From JAMXLO01 sp963812505 (GTDB lineage: Bacteria > Pseudomonadota > Alphaproteobacteria > Acetobacterales > Acetobacteraceae): a DNA stretch of 64,000 nucleotides. The position numbers and the translations under genes are program-made. Within the stretch, counting starts at the first letter, position 1; every line of letters begins with the position of its first letter. Location: assembly GCA_963812505.1 (NCBI GenBank), contig CAWEVM010000019.1:1-64000 (forward strand). Reading direction: 5' to 3'. The notes under the pieces were generated by a model, which did no database searches, was not told the DNA's origin, and saw only the letters and a list, made by a program, of their open reading frames with translations. Below are positions 27,258-36,561 of this stretch, piece after piece.

Positions 27258-28115
27258 CCTTGCGCGAACAGCAGTGCGCGCAGATCGGTGTGGTCCACCC
27301 GCGCTCGCGCCTCCGCCGCGACGATAGGCTTGGCGCGGAATGCGACGCCCAGGCCGGCGGCGCGCAGCATTTCGAGGTCGTTGGCACCGTCGCCCACCGC
27401 GATTGTCGCGGACAGAGGGAGCCCGCGTTTGGCGGCGCAGTCTCTCAGCGTCGCGAGCTTCGTATCACGATCGAGGATCGGTTCGGCGACGCGCCCAGTC
27501 AGTGCAGCGCCATCATCCAGGAGCACATTGGATCGATGCTGATCGAACCCACACAGCGCGGCGACCCGGCTGGTGAAAAACGAAAACCCGCCGGACACGA
27601 GCACGGTGTAGGCACCATGAGCACGCATCGTCGCCACCAGCTCGCGCGCGCCCGGCGTCAGGCGAATACGCTGCCACGTCTGCTCGAGCGCAGTGACTGG
27701 AAGCCCCTTCAGCATGCCCACCCGCTCGCGCAGCGCCGCCTTGAAGTCGAGTTCGCCGTTCATCGCTCGCGCGGTGATTTCCGCGATGCGCGGCTTCAGG
27801 CCAGCGAAGTCGGCGAGTTCATCAAGCGTCTCACCGGTCACGATGGTACATGTCCATGTCGGCGACGAGGAGGGCTTTGCGCCTGCCCTCGCCCGGCGTC
27901 GCTATGGCGTCGATGGCGGCGCCATCCAACGCCGCGCGAACCACCGCCATGTCCGGCGGACCGGGCAATGCGATGTCAGCGGCCTCACCAGGTGCCAGGA
28001 TGTCCGGCACGTCGCCGTTCACCGCGTCCCGCACGCGGGCAATTGCTGCCGCCGATAGTGTGGCGGCACCGTGCGCGGCGACAAGGGTCAGACTGTAACG
28101 CATTTCACGCATCAT
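27227..28115 (-). pseudogene. serB: Phosphoserine phosphatase, frameshifted in the catalytic motif
   Basis: Joined frames give a full SerB: an N-terminal ACT-like regulatory part (27831-28115) and the HAD phosphatase (27227-27841) with VSGGFSFFTSRVA, KLATLRDCA and VGDGANDLEMLRAAG. SerB makes L-serine from phosphoserine, the last step of serine synthesis. The break is at the nucleophile motif: family DMDST is read as DMDMYH before the frame runs into a stop, then the other frame resumes with VTGETLDELADFAG. A tandem gacatg sits at the break, consistent with a small slippage. If real, the cell lacks this enzyme or has a second copy. Confidence 0.8.
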
Positions 28116-28148
28116 AATGCGACCCGTGGCTAAGGCGAGAACCGCCGA

Positions 28149-28613
28149 CTACCCCGCCACGATCGCGTTGCGGATGCGAAGCGGCGAGCCCACGCCCGCC
28201 AGGGGCTCGAACCCGGCGCCGGTGCCGCGGATCAGCAATGTGCCATAGCCCCAGATGCGTCCGGACAGGCCCTGTTCCACGTCCACCGTCTCGATCTTGC
28301 CCACGTTCATCTCGACCGTGTGCCGCGACAGCAGACCACGCTTGAAGATGACCCGCCGGTCCGTCACCACGATCTCGGTCGCCTTGCGGCGGATCCAGGC
28401 GCCGAGCAGCAGCAGGATGCCCATGACACCGACCGCCCCGCCCGCCATCAGCCCATAGCGCTGCCAATCGGGACCCGGCAGTCGATCGGAAAACACCAGC
28501 AACGCGACAGCGATCGCCAGCACCACGAACGCTCGCCCGTAGATCGACCAATGGAGCCGGCCGACCACCTTCACCGTCTCATCAGGTTGCAGCACCTTGG
28601 TGTAGTAGGCCAT
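28149..28613 (-). CDS. PH-domain (bPH/DUF304) membrane protein
   Basis: A 154-aa protein with two transmembrane helices (YGRAFVVLAIAVALLVF and YGLMAGGAVGVMGILLLL) followed by a bacterial pleckstrin-homology domain: EIVVTDRRVIFKRGLLSRHT and VEQGLSGRIWGYGTLLIRG. Relatives such as YdbS/YdbT are membrane proteins of uncertain role. The ATG at 28613 overlaps the stop of the preceding membrane protein gene (ATGA), so the two are a transcriptional pair. Confidence 0.8.
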   Translation of the reverse strand: MAYYTKVLQPDETVKVVGRLHWSIYGRAFVVLAIAVALLVFSDRLPGPDWQRYGLMAGGAVGVMGILLLLGAWIRRKATEIVVTDRRVIFKRGLLSRHTVEMNVGKIETVDVEQGLSGRIWGYGTLLIRGTGAGFEPLAGVGSPLRIRNAIVAG

Positions 28614-28978
28614 CAGCCCAGTTCGCCCAGGTGAACCGCCATATCGGCACACACAAGGCTGCCGAGGAAGGCCACGAACACGAGGATCGTGCGGACGCGG
28701 ATCGGCAGGATGCTGCCGGTGATCTCAGCCAGCACGAACGGCCCCGCGAGACACGCGAAGGCGATCAAGGCGCCGAAATAGGCCCAGACGAACCAGAACA
28801 TCCCGTATGTCAGCACAACCGAGACAAACAACGGCGCCAAATACAGCGGGTTCGACCAGCCGCCCGGGATTTTCAGAACTGTGAAGCCGATGAAGCCGAA
28901 CAATGCCAGCGAACCCGGATAAAGCATCCGATAGGCTTCGGCTGGAAGCGCCGTGGCTGAGGGCCACAGATCCACCAT
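28613..28978 (-). CDS. Small multi-pass membrane protein
   Basis: About 121 aa with four predicted transmembrane helices, for example GSLALFGFIGFTVLKI, YLAPLFVSVVLTYGMFWFVW and VRTILVFVAFLGSLVCADMA. No family is recognised. I chose the ATG at 28978 (VDLWPSATALPAEAYRM follows); a longer frame starts at 29020. Coupled to the PH-domain gene. Confidence 0.6.
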   Translation of the reverse strand: MVDLWPSATALPAEAYRMLYPGSLALFGFIGFTVLKIPGGWSNPLYLAPLFVSVVLTYGMFWFVWAYFGALIAFACLAGPFVLAEITGSILPIRVRTILVFVAFLGSLVCADMAVHLGELG

Positions 28979-29095
28979 GGGCACGATCGCGGCCACGCAA
29001 CTCCTCGCCTGGCAATTCACTCACGGTACCACCGTGCGCGTTCTGGCGCGAGAGCGGGCGATTTGCCATACCGGGTGCAATCAGGACCTGCGAAT

Positions 29096-29102
29096 GGGAG
29101 GA
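29096..29102 (+). promoter_or_regulatory. Ribosome binding site for the GTG start at 29109
   Basis: The sequence gggagga lies 6 nt before GTG 29109. It overlaps an in-frame ATG at 29094 that has no such site, so the GTG is the better start for the quinone oxidoreductase. Confidence 0.6.
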
Positions 29103-29108
29103 CCGCCC

Positions 29109-30110
29109 GTGCTCGCCAACATTCCCGCCACCCAGACCGTGATCGAAATCAGCAAACCTGGCGGACCCGAGGTGCTCGTGCCCGCGACGCGTCCCGTGCC
29201 GGAGCCGAAGGCAGGCGAGGTGTTGATCCGCATCGCAGCCGGCGGGGTGAACCGGGCCGACTGCCTGCAACGCATGGGTCGCTACCCGATGCCGCACGGT
29301 GCACCTGACATCCCCGGCCTGGAGTGTTCCGGAACCGTGGTAAAATGCGGCGACGGCGTCAGCGTATGGAAAGACGGCGATCAGGTCTGCGCGCTGATGA
29401 TCGGCGACGGCTACGGCGAATACGCCGCAGTGCCGGCGGTTCAATGCCTGCCGGTACCGCCCGGCGTCAGCCTCATCGATGCCGGCGGCCTGCCCGAGAC
29501 GTTCTGCACCGTGTGGACCAACGTATTCGAGCGCATGCACCTTCAGCCCGGCGAGACCTTCCTGATTCAGGGCGGTTCGAGCGGCATCGGCGTCACCTCG
29601 ATCCAGCTCGCCAAGGCATGGGGCTGCAAGGTGCTGGCCACCGCCGGCTCGGACGCGAAATGCGCCGCCTGCCGTGAGTTCGGCGCTGATGTCGCGATCA
29701 ACTATCGCACGCAGGATTTTGTCACAGTCGGCAAGCAATTCACCGGCGGACGCGGCGTCGATGCGATCCTCGACATGGTCGGCGGCGACTACATCCCACG
29801 CGAGATCGAACTGCTCGCACACGAGGGGCGCCTGTGCTTCGTTGCTCTGATGGGCGGCACCAAGGTCGAAGCGGATTTCGGCGCGATCCAGCGCAAGCAC
29901 CTGACCGTCACCGGCTCGACCCTGCGCTCGCGCAGCGTGGCGCAGAAGGCGGCGATCATCGCGGCACTGCGCGAGAGGGTCTGGCCGATGTGGACGCAGG
30001 GCAAGCTGCGGCCATTCACCTATCGCCAGTTCCCGCTGCGCGAGGCCGCGGAGGCGCACCGGTTGATGGAATCGTCCGAGCACATCGGCAAGATACTACT
30101 GGTGCCCTGA
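29109..30110 (+). CDS. NAD(P)H:quinone oxidoreductase (zeta-crystallin/PIG3 type)
   Basis: A 333-aa medium-chain dehydrogenase without the catalytic zinc site. The N-terminal GroES-like domain has VLIRIAAGGVNRADCLQRMG and PGLECSGTVV. The Rossmann domain has LIQGGSSGIGVTSIQLAKA and DAILDMVGGDYI. Such enzymes reduce quinones or enones with NADPH. It is a single gene on the plus strand; its start region overlaps a divergent membrane-protein promoter region. Confidence 0.88.
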   Translation: MLANIPATQTVIEISKPGGPEVLVPATRPVPEPKAGEVLIRIAAGGVNRADCLQRMGRYPMPHGAPDIPGLECSGTVVKCGDGVSVWKDGDQVCALMIGDGYGEYAAVPAVQCLPVPPGVSLIDAGGLPETFCTVWTNVFERMHLQPGETFLIQGGSSGIGVTSIQLAKAWGCKVLATAGSDAKCAACREFGADVAINYRTQDFVTVGKQFTGGRGVDAILDMVGGDYIPREIELLAHEGRLCFVALMGGTKVEADFGAIQRKHLTVTGSTLRSRSVAQKAAIIAALRERVWPMWTQGKLRPFTYRQFPLREAAEAHRLMESSEHIGKILLVP

Positions 30111-30141
30111 TCGCCGCGCGTCGGACGGACACGTGGTCCGT

Positions 30142-33100
30142 CTATGATGGCCCGCATGCGGGACCGACTCCGCGGCTGCACGCGGCCTGAAGCTGCTGCG
30201 CAGCCGGTGCGTACCCTTGGCCCGCCGCTTTCCGGAACAACAGAACGGCCTGCGCTTCGTCTCGTGTCACGACACCACCCTGCTCGTAGATCTGTCCGAG
30301 GTTGAACTGCGCCTCGGCGAAACCCCGATCGGCGGCTTTGCGTAGCCATAAAAGCGCCGCACCATCGTCTTGAGGCGTACCGAGACCCAGACGGTACATC
30401 ATGCCCAGATTGCTCTGAGCGGCAGCGTGGCCCTGCTCGGCTGCCTTACCAAACCATGCGATCGCGGTGCCGTCATCAGGAGCCGTCCCCCGCCCCAAAT
30501 GGTAGGCCAGCCCAAGGCTGTTCTGGGCGTTCGCATTTCCCTTGTCGGCCGCCTTACGGAACCACTCGACCGCCGATACGTCGTCCCGAGGCACGCCTGT
30601 TCCAGCGAAGTACATCTCTCCGAGATCATTTTCTCCATTTGCGCTGCCCTGCTCGGCCGACCTGCGGAACCACTGCACTGCCACCACACTGTCCTGAGAC
30701 ACGCCTCGACCGCGCAGGTACATGACGCCCAGCGTGTTCTCCGCCTCGGCGTGACCCGCGGCAGCGGCCTTGCCAATCCAGAACACGGCCTTGGCAGTGT
30801 CCTGCGGCACCAAGCTGCCGAAGAGATACATGATCCCCAGCCTGTTCTCGGCATCGCCATCCCCGCGCTCGGCAGCGGCCTCGAGTGCGTGGAACTCCTG
30901 ACCGGCCAGCACATCAGCACGGATTTTGACGACGAAACCGGTTGCGACCGTGATGAACAGACAGGCCACGACGCCTCTGCTCAGCAGAGTCAACCTGGGC
31001 CGTGCGCGGCGCGACCCATCTCTCGCCTGACCGGTACGATCGCTGCCACGCCGCCCGACAATCCGTTTCTTTGTCCACGCCACACAGACCGAAATCGGCA
31101 AGGCGAGAATCGCCCCGTGGCCTAGCAGCGCCAGAGCGGCGAGCGCCATCCCCGGTTGCATCGGTCCATTCGGGTCAGTCACGAATGTCAGGTCGAAACC
31201 GACGATGATGGCACCCGCGACCGACGCGGCGAACAAGCCGGAGAGGGCATAGAAGCGTGGCGCCAGGGCTGCGGCGGCCAGTGCGGCGGCGGCCTGAAAA
31301 AGTCCTGCGGCCACGGGCAGCACCTGCGGACCATTTCCTTGGCCAAGGATCTGCTCCATCCCGGCCTCAAGTCCGGAAAAGATCGCACCGAGGCGCGAGG
31401 ATGCCCAGGCGGGAAAGTAGCCTTTCGCAGCGAAAAAAGTCGCCTCCAGCCAGATACAGAACGCCAGCCCTATGATGCTGGCTGCTGTCAAGGCACTGCT
31501 CAGGCGCCATGGCTCATCGGGAGTGTGCTCGATCGTCGCACGATCCAGCAGTACCCAGCCCGGACCAACGGTATACGCGGATCTCCTGCGCCAGAAGCCG
31601 GCCGCCATCGGAAACGCCCACACCAGGACCGACGCCAGAATGACCGGCGGCCCCGTAAGCAACGCAAACATCATCGATGGCGTTGTGGTACCCCTGAAGC
31701 CTTCTATCCAGTAGAACATCACCGCGTAATACGCGGACCCCATCGTCCCAACCACGAGAAGCAACGCGGCCAGAATTGACGACAGAACTACAGGCCAGGG
31801 CGAGTCGCTTCGCAATACGACCTCAAGCCATGCAGAGGCAGTGTCGGTAATCCATCTGAACACAAGAAAGCAGCCCACCGCCACGATCGCATCGGTGGCG
31901 ATCTCCAACGAGAATGTCTGCACACTGTACCAAAAGGGAATATCCGATTCGCCCGTTGGCACGATGACCACGCGAAGGACAGATAGGACGGCCCATACAG
32001 CGGACCCAGCCGCCATTGCCAACCCCAGCAATCCAGCCCTTCTTGTTGGATCGTCACCCCTCATCAGAGCGGCGAAGGCACCACGCCAGACGCCGGTTCC
32101 GACCGCACCGACAGCGAACAACATTATGCATGCGGGGATGCCGAGTGTGGCGAAACCGAAGGTGAACTCGAACGTTCTGACATCGCCTGCCAGAAATCCG
32201 CTGACCATTCCAGCCAAGGTCTTGATCACCAGTGAGGCGACAAATCCGATCGCGAAGGCATCCCAGGGACTGAAGGCGAACAGTCTCGACGGATCGGTGA
32301 CTGCCTTCCTGCGCTCAGCCGGCGTTGGATGAAAACTGATACAACGTCGCCAGCCCTTGCTCCCGGGCTCGGACAGGGCACCCAGCATGCGATCGATGTC
32401 CGGCGTCGCTCCATCCCACACCGAAGCCTGCACATCCGCATAGTACTCCCGGGCACGCAGGACAGACGTTCCAACCAATACTATCGTGACGGACCACAGG
32501 ACGCTGTAGACCAACACATCAGGAACATCTGACCAGCGTGGTTCCACGAATGGAAAGACCGAGAGCACAGGAAGCACAGTGGCCAGAAGAAACGCGCAGC
32601 ACGTGGCCACCGTCAGATATGTCTTGCCGATGTCACGCAGGTGAATGTGGGCCAGCTCGTGCAGGACGACGGTGCGAAAGGCTGCCGCGTCGTAGTAGAG
32701 TCGGGTCACAAATTCAGCGCTGAATGCAAGATAGTGTCGGTTATTGCTGCCGAATACGAGAGGCATGCCAATTCCCAACGGGCTCCACATCAGCCTGGGG
32801 AGCTTTGGCTGCCCGATCGTCGTGCAAAGGCTTTGCAACTCCGCCTGTAGTCCAGGCGGGAACTCGGCGGTCACGGGCTCCAGGCGGCGCCTCCTGCGTA
32901 TTAGGACAGGCAGCAGCCAATAGAGACCCGCCGTCAGGCCTGCCGTGAGCAAAACGCCTGTTATCTGCCAAGCCACCCTTGGTCTCAGGATCTTCGAGCA
33001 GACGCTCAGGCGTGGCAGAAGAACTGACGTTGCAGTCTCGGCGAGTTCAAGTGCCTGCGCTTCCCCGCGGGCAGACCTCATCTGCGATATCGTGGTGCTG

Positions 33101-33291
33101 GCGTTTGCCACACATGCGTCCGCCAGCCGCTCTTCCTGCCGGTGAACCATGTCCCACAGTACCCCGTACTGGCCGGAACTGCCGCACAAGGCAAGAATGA
33201 CGAGAAGTGCAAACCGCAGCGTGGTTTCCGAGGGAAATGCAAACGGATTGAGCCGAGGTGACGTCCGGACCGAGGCATCCGACCCGGTCAT
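30142..33291 (-). CDS. M48-family membrane metalloprotease with C-terminal Sel1 repeats
   Basis: A 1049-aa protein. Residues 1-130 hold two membrane helices; the HELAH zinc motif is at about 211-215 (VVLHELAHIHLRD), with a likely third ligand in AREYYADV near residue 290. Then come about ten more hydrophobic segments (to about residue 780), a basic linker, one membrane helix and at least six Sel1-type repeats of 36 residues (for example AENTLGVMYLRGRGV). M48 proteases of the HtpX/BlaR group cut membrane proteins; Sel1 repeats bind partners. The fusion is unusual. A 159-aa partner gene ends 4 nt upstream, so they are co-expressed. Confidence 0.8.
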   Translation of the reverse strand: MTGSDASVRTSPRLNPFAFPSETTLRFALLVILALCGSSGQYGVLWDMVHRQEERLADACVANASTTISQMRSARGEAQALELAETATSVLLPRLSVCSKILRPRVAWQITGVLLTAGLTAGLYWLLPVLIRRRRRLEPVTAEFPPGLQAELQSLCTTIGQPKLPRLMWSPLGIGMPLVFGSNNRHYLAFSAEFVTRLYYDAAAFRTVVLHELAHIHLRDIGKTYLTVATCCAFLLATVLPVLSVFPFVEPRWSDVPDVLVYSVLWSVTIVLVGTSVLRAREYYADVQASVWDGATPDIDRMLGALSEPGSKGWRRCISFHPTPAERRKAVTDPSRLFAFSPWDAFAIGFVASLVIKTLAGMVSGFLAGDVRTFEFTFGFATLGIPACIMLFAVGAVGTGVWRGAFAALMRGDDPTRRAGLLGLAMAAGSAVWAVLSVLRVVIVPTGESDIPFWYSVQTFSLEIATDAIVAVGCFLVFRWITDTASAWLEVVLRSDSPWPVVLSSILAALLLVVGTMGSAYYAVMFYWIEGFRGTTTPSMMFALLTGPPVILASVLVWAFPMAAGFWRRRSAYTVGPGWVLLDRATIEHTPDEPWRLSSALTAASIIGLAFCIWLEATFFAAKGYFPAWASSRLGAIFSGLEAGMEQILGQGNGPQVLPVAAGLFQAAAALAAAALAPRFYALSGLFAASVAGAIIVGFDLTFVTDPNGPMQPGMALAALALLGHGAILALPISVCVAWTKKRIVGRRGSDRTGQARDGSRRARPRLTLLSRGVVACLFITVATGFVVKIRADVLAGQEFHALEAAAERGDGDAENRLGIMYLFGSLVPQDTAKAVFWIGKAAAAGHAEAENTLGVMYLRGRGVSQDSVVAVQWFRRSAEQGSANGENDLGEMYFAGTGVPRDDVSAVEWFRKAADKGNANAQNSLGLAYHLGRGTAPDDGTAIAWFGKAAEQGHAAAQSNLGMMYRLGLGTPQDDGAALLWLRKAADRGFAEAQFNLGQIYEQGGVVTRDEAQAVLLFRKAAGQGYAPAAQQLQAACSRGVGPACGPS

Positions 33292-33295
33292 CGGC

Positions 33296-33775
33296 TCAGG
33301 CCCCGATGATCAGGTGCGCTGTGACCGCGTTTGCGATGGCCTCGATCTTGTCATCCGGAAGTTGCAGCTTTTTGGCTTCCAGCAGAACGCTTGCGTGAAT
33401 CTGTTCGAGCTGAACCTTGCCAAGAGGCGACGGCATGGATGCTGCGGACCGACCGAACCGCTTGAGCATAGCCTTCAAGGCTTCCGGGATTTCTTTCGCA
33501 AGGCCGTCCGTCACTGCCTTCTTTGCGGCCTCCATCAGGATTTCGCAAACCGCGGACAGGATGTGCAGCACCGCCGGGGTCAAGAACACTGCAAGGGCAT
33601 CGGCACCGAACCCCAGCGCGGCGTCCCCGGTTCGCCGCAGTTTCAGCGCGCGGGCAGGGTCAGCGAAGTAAGCCCGGCTGACTGCCGGAAAGATGGGAAT
33701 TTCCTGCGGCGCCACCTCAGCCAAAATGTCGCGGGCAATGGTGGTTATCAGCTCGCTATCTTCTGCATTGCTCAT
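33296..33775 (-). CDS. Small helical partner of the M48-Sel1 protease
   Basis: A 159-aa protein, mainly helical, with MSNAEDSELITTIARDILAE at the start, a hydrophobic middle (AVFLTPAVLHILSAVCEILM) and a C-terminal helix pair (DDKIEAIANAVTAHLIIG). No known family. The stop is 4 nt before the protease start. It could be a substrate, inhibitor or adaptor of that protease. The very long frame extending from here to 35413 is antisense to the next gene and is not real. Confidence 0.6.
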   Translation of the reverse strand: MSNAEDSELITTIARDILAEVAPQEIPIFPAVSRAYFADPARALKLRRTGDAALGFGADALAVFLTPAVLHILSAVCEILMEAAKKAVTDGLAKEIPEALKAMLKRFGRSAASMPSPLGKVQLEQIHASVLLEAKKLQLPDDKIEAIANAVTAHLIIGA

Positions 33776-34024
33776 GGCATGGGCCGGCGATGTTCCTGTC
33801 CGGGCGCGTCCAGTCGCCATCTGATGCGGGATGCGCGGCCGATCCGCTGTGAAGTACATCACAGCCGGAAGGGCCAAATTTGGCAAGTTCCTGCCCGCGC
33901 GCCCACGTGGCTCAAATGCGGGACGCAGCCGGACAACAACCCGTGAATATCCAGGGTTCACTGGCATCCCACGCCAAGCGGGCGCATCACTGCGCGAATG
34001 AACGTCCGATAGGGAGGAAAGATC

Positions 34025-35395
34025 ATGCTGGAAATCGGCGTTTTCCATAACGGTGCGTCCAGCCTGCCGGTCATCACCACCAAGGACGGCGTCACACTCA
34101 ACGACGGTACGCTCGCCGAGGTGCATCAGGCGGCGCAACAGACGCTGGTGAACCAGGTGCGACAGGGCATCCTGGCCGAGAAGTTGGGGTTCCAGTCGTT
34201 CTGGCTCACCGAGCACCATTTCCAGCCCGAAGGCGCCGAGATGAGCCCCAACCCGCTGATGGTGCAGACAGCCATCGCTGCCAACACCAAACGCATCCGC
34301 CTGGGCCAGGCGGCCAACATCATTGTCTGGCATCATCCCGTGCGCCTCGCCGAACAGATCGCAACACTCGATGTGATCAGCGGTGGCCGCGTCGAATGCG
34401 GCATCGGCCGCGGCTATCAGCCGCGCGAGAACGAGACGCTTGGCCGCCCGTACGGTTCGACCATCCAGGACCAGGAGCGCAACCGCAAGTCCTTCGAGGA
34501 GGCCGTCGCCATCCTGAAGAAGTGCTGGACCGAGCCGTCCTTCTCGCATCACGGCGAGAACTTCTCTATCCCGCCCACCTACACGAAGTGGAACCACAAG
34601 CAGACCATCGCCTATTTCCAGATGGACAAGGTCGAGCGCCGGTTGGAAGACGTGCTCTCGCTCGGTGACCCCGACATGTATTCCGCGGGCAATCCGGTGC
34701 AGGCGACCACCACCACGCTGAAGGAGCTGCAGGTGTTCCCGCAGCCCATTCAAAAACCGCATCCGCAATTGTGGGAGCCGTTGACCAGCGCGCGCTCGCT
34801 CAAATGGGCGGCCGAGCACGGCATCAACGGCGTCATGATCGCCGAGCCGAACGACCGGCTGCGGCGAAACATCGAAATCTACCATGAGGCGGCGGAGAAG
34901 GCGGGCTGGCCCGATATGCTCAACCGCGGCAGCTGCAAGTTCGGCTGGGACGCGGCAAAGCGGCGCGGCATCATGACCAGCCGCTATATCCACATCACCA
35001 GGCCGGGTCGCGAGAAGCAGGCGCTGGAACGTGCGGCGCGCGCGATCGAACTGCAGTTCGATTACTATGGACCGTTCGGCTTCGGTGCAGTCGTGGCGCG
35101 GCTCAACGAGCCGATGTTCGATCTGAACAAGAAGGTCACGGCGGACATGCTGCGCGACCGCGAGATCGCCATCCATGGTTCGAAGCAGTTTGTCATCGAC
35201 AAGATCATGAAGATGCGACACGAGTGCGGCTACGAGGATTTCTGCTTCATGGGCTGGTTCGAACTCGGCGGCTTCGATGCCAAAGAGATCGAGGAGCAGA
35301 TGCAGATGTTCGCCGAGGAGGTGATGCCGGTGATCGCCAGCGAATGCGGCGGCAAGGTGGAACTGCCGGCGCGCGGGCTCGCTCTCTCGATCTGA
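34025..35395 (+). CDS. LLM-class flavin-dependent monooxygenase
   Basis: A 456-aa luciferase-like TIM-barrel enzyme using reduced FMN. Visible family features are LAEKLGFQSFWLTEHHF, TKRIRLGQAANIIVWHHPVR and LDVISGGRVECGIGRGYQP. It is longer than the usual 340-380 aa because of an insertion near residues 200-240. The ATG follows GGGAGGAAAG. It leads a group with an esterase, so it may oxidise a ketone, alkane sulfonate or aromatic compound; the substrate is not readable. Confidence 0.88.
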   Translation: MLEIGVFHNGASSLPVITTKDGVTLNDGTLAEVHQAAQQTLVNQVRQGILAEKLGFQSFWLTEHHFQPEGAEMSPNPLMVQTAIAANTKRIRLGQAANIIVWHHPVRLAEQIATLDVISGGRVECGIGRGYQPRENETLGRPYGSTIQDQERNRKSFEEAVAILKKCWTEPSFSHHGENFSIPPTYTKWNHKQTIAYFQMDKVERRLEDVLSLGDPDMYSAGNPVQATTTTLKELQVFPQPIQKPHPQLWEPLTSARSLKWAAEHGINGVMIAEPNDRLRRNIEIYHEAAEKAGWPDMLNRGSCKFGWDAAKRRGIMTSRYIHITRPGREKQALERAARAIELQFDYYGPFGFGAVVARLNEPMFDLNKKVTADMLRDREIAIHGSKQFVIDKIMKMRHECGYEDFCFMGWFELGGFDAKEIEEQMQMFAEEVMPVIASECGGKVELPARGLALSI

Positions 35396-35406
35396 AGGAT
35401 CCGACC

Positions 35407-36321
35407 ATGGCAAGCAAGCAATCCGAGGAGCTCAAGACGCTCTACCGAGGCTGGGTCGCCGCGATGCAGGCCGATCCGGAGATGCCGCTCGACGAGTTGC
35501 GGCGACGGTTCGAACACTGGGGTGACATCACCGGCGAACCTGGCGGCGTCGACTACATCGAGACGGACGCCGGCGGTGTTCCCGCGATGTGGGCAACGCC
35601 GAAAGGCTGCGCGGGGTCACGCGTGCTGCTGTGCGCGCACGGTGGCGGCTATGTCGTCGGCTCGATGTTCACGCACCGCAAGGCATATGGCCATGTCGCG
35701 AAGGCGGTCGGCTGCCGCGCACTGATCGTGAATTATGGCCGCGCGCCGGAGAACATCCATCCCGGTCCCGTCGACGACATGGTGAAAGCCTACAGGTGGC
35801 TGCTCGACCAGGGAATCCAGTCCAGCCACATTGCGTTCATCGGTGATTCCGCCGGTGGCGGGCTTGCAGTGACGACAATCCTGCGCGCGCGAGAAAAGGG
35901 CCTGCCGCTTCCGGCCGCGACGATGCCGCTATCGCCGTGGCTCGACATGGACGCACGCGGCGAGACGTTCGAGACCAATCGCGAGAGGGATGTGCTGGTG
36001 TCCCGCGATGTCATCGCGACCATGGCGGACACGTTCCTCGGCGAAGGCGGCAATCGCAACGACCCGCTCGCCAATCCACTTCACGCCGCACTGCGCGGCC
36101 TGCCGCCGATGTATATACAGACCGGCGCGGACGAGACCCTGCTGAGCGACAGCCAAAAGCTCGCAGATCTGGCACGCAGATCGGACGTCGAGGTGACGCT
36201 GGAGGTCGTGCCCGAAATGCAGCACGTCTTTCAGTTCCTCGCCGGCGTTGCGCCGGAGGCCGATGCGGCGATCGCCCGACTGGCGAAGTGGGTGCGTCCG
36301 CACCTCGGGTTCGGTGGATGA
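35407..36321 (+). CDS. Alpha/beta hydrolase, hormone-sensitive-lipase type
   Basis: A 304-aa esterase with the oxyanion-hole motif HGGGYVVGS, nucleophile elbow GDSAGGG, catalytic Asp in QTGADETLLSDS and His in EMQHVFQF. This is the HSL/family IV carboxylesterase pattern. It lies 11 nt after the flavin monooxygenase, so both are probably in one operon; a Baeyer-Villiger-like oxidation followed by ester hydrolysis would fit. Confidence 0.88.
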   Translation: MASKQSEELKTLYRGWVAAMQADPEMPLDELRRRFEHWGDITGEPGGVDYIETDAGGVPAMWATPKGCAGSRVLLCAHGGGYVVGSMFTHRKAYGHVAKAVGCRALIVNYGRAPENIHPGPVDDMVKAYRWLLDQGIQSSHIAFIGDSAGGGLAVTTILRAREKGLPLPAATMPLSPWLDMDARGETFETNRERDVLVSRDVIATMADTFLGEGGNRNDPLANPLHAALRGLPPMYIQTGADETLLSDSQKLADLARRSDVEVTLEVVPEMQHVFQFLAGVAPEADAAIARLAKWVRPHLGFGG

Positions 36322-36375
36322 GACGAGGCCTGATCAGAACTGTCATCGCCAGTGCCGCACGGCAGAAGTTGCCTT

Positions 36376-36503
36376 TAACACGAAGAAGGCGAGGCGAGGA
36401 CCACAGAGGGCCACGGAGAAGGTAATCTTTGCGCTACGCGCAAAAGCGCAATTCTCGCTTTCTCAGTGTCCTCCGTGTTTCTCGCCTGCCTTCTCCGTGT
36501 TGA
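36376..36503. repeat. Intergenic inverted repeat of the GGAGGACACGG type
   Basis: The left arm (aacacgaagaaggcgaggcg, from 36377) and right arm (cctgccttctccgtgtt, 36486-36502) are imperfectly complementary, and the inner part again holds ccacggagaagg against cctccgtg. It fills the gap between two convergent genes. Repeats with this accacggagg theme are dispersed in many bacterial chromosomes; it may act as a bidirectional terminator. Confidence 0.55.
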
Positions 36504-36561
36504 ATTAGATCAGCCGCGGCTCACATGAAATCTATCCAGTTAGGCTGCGCCCCCCTCAACC

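Noticed and set aside
33776..35413. Long minus-strand frame continuing 5' of the small helical gene
   Set aside because: It is the antisense of the flavin monooxygenase gene; its sequence is His/Arg/Leu-rich and matches no family, while the plus strand is a clear enzyme.
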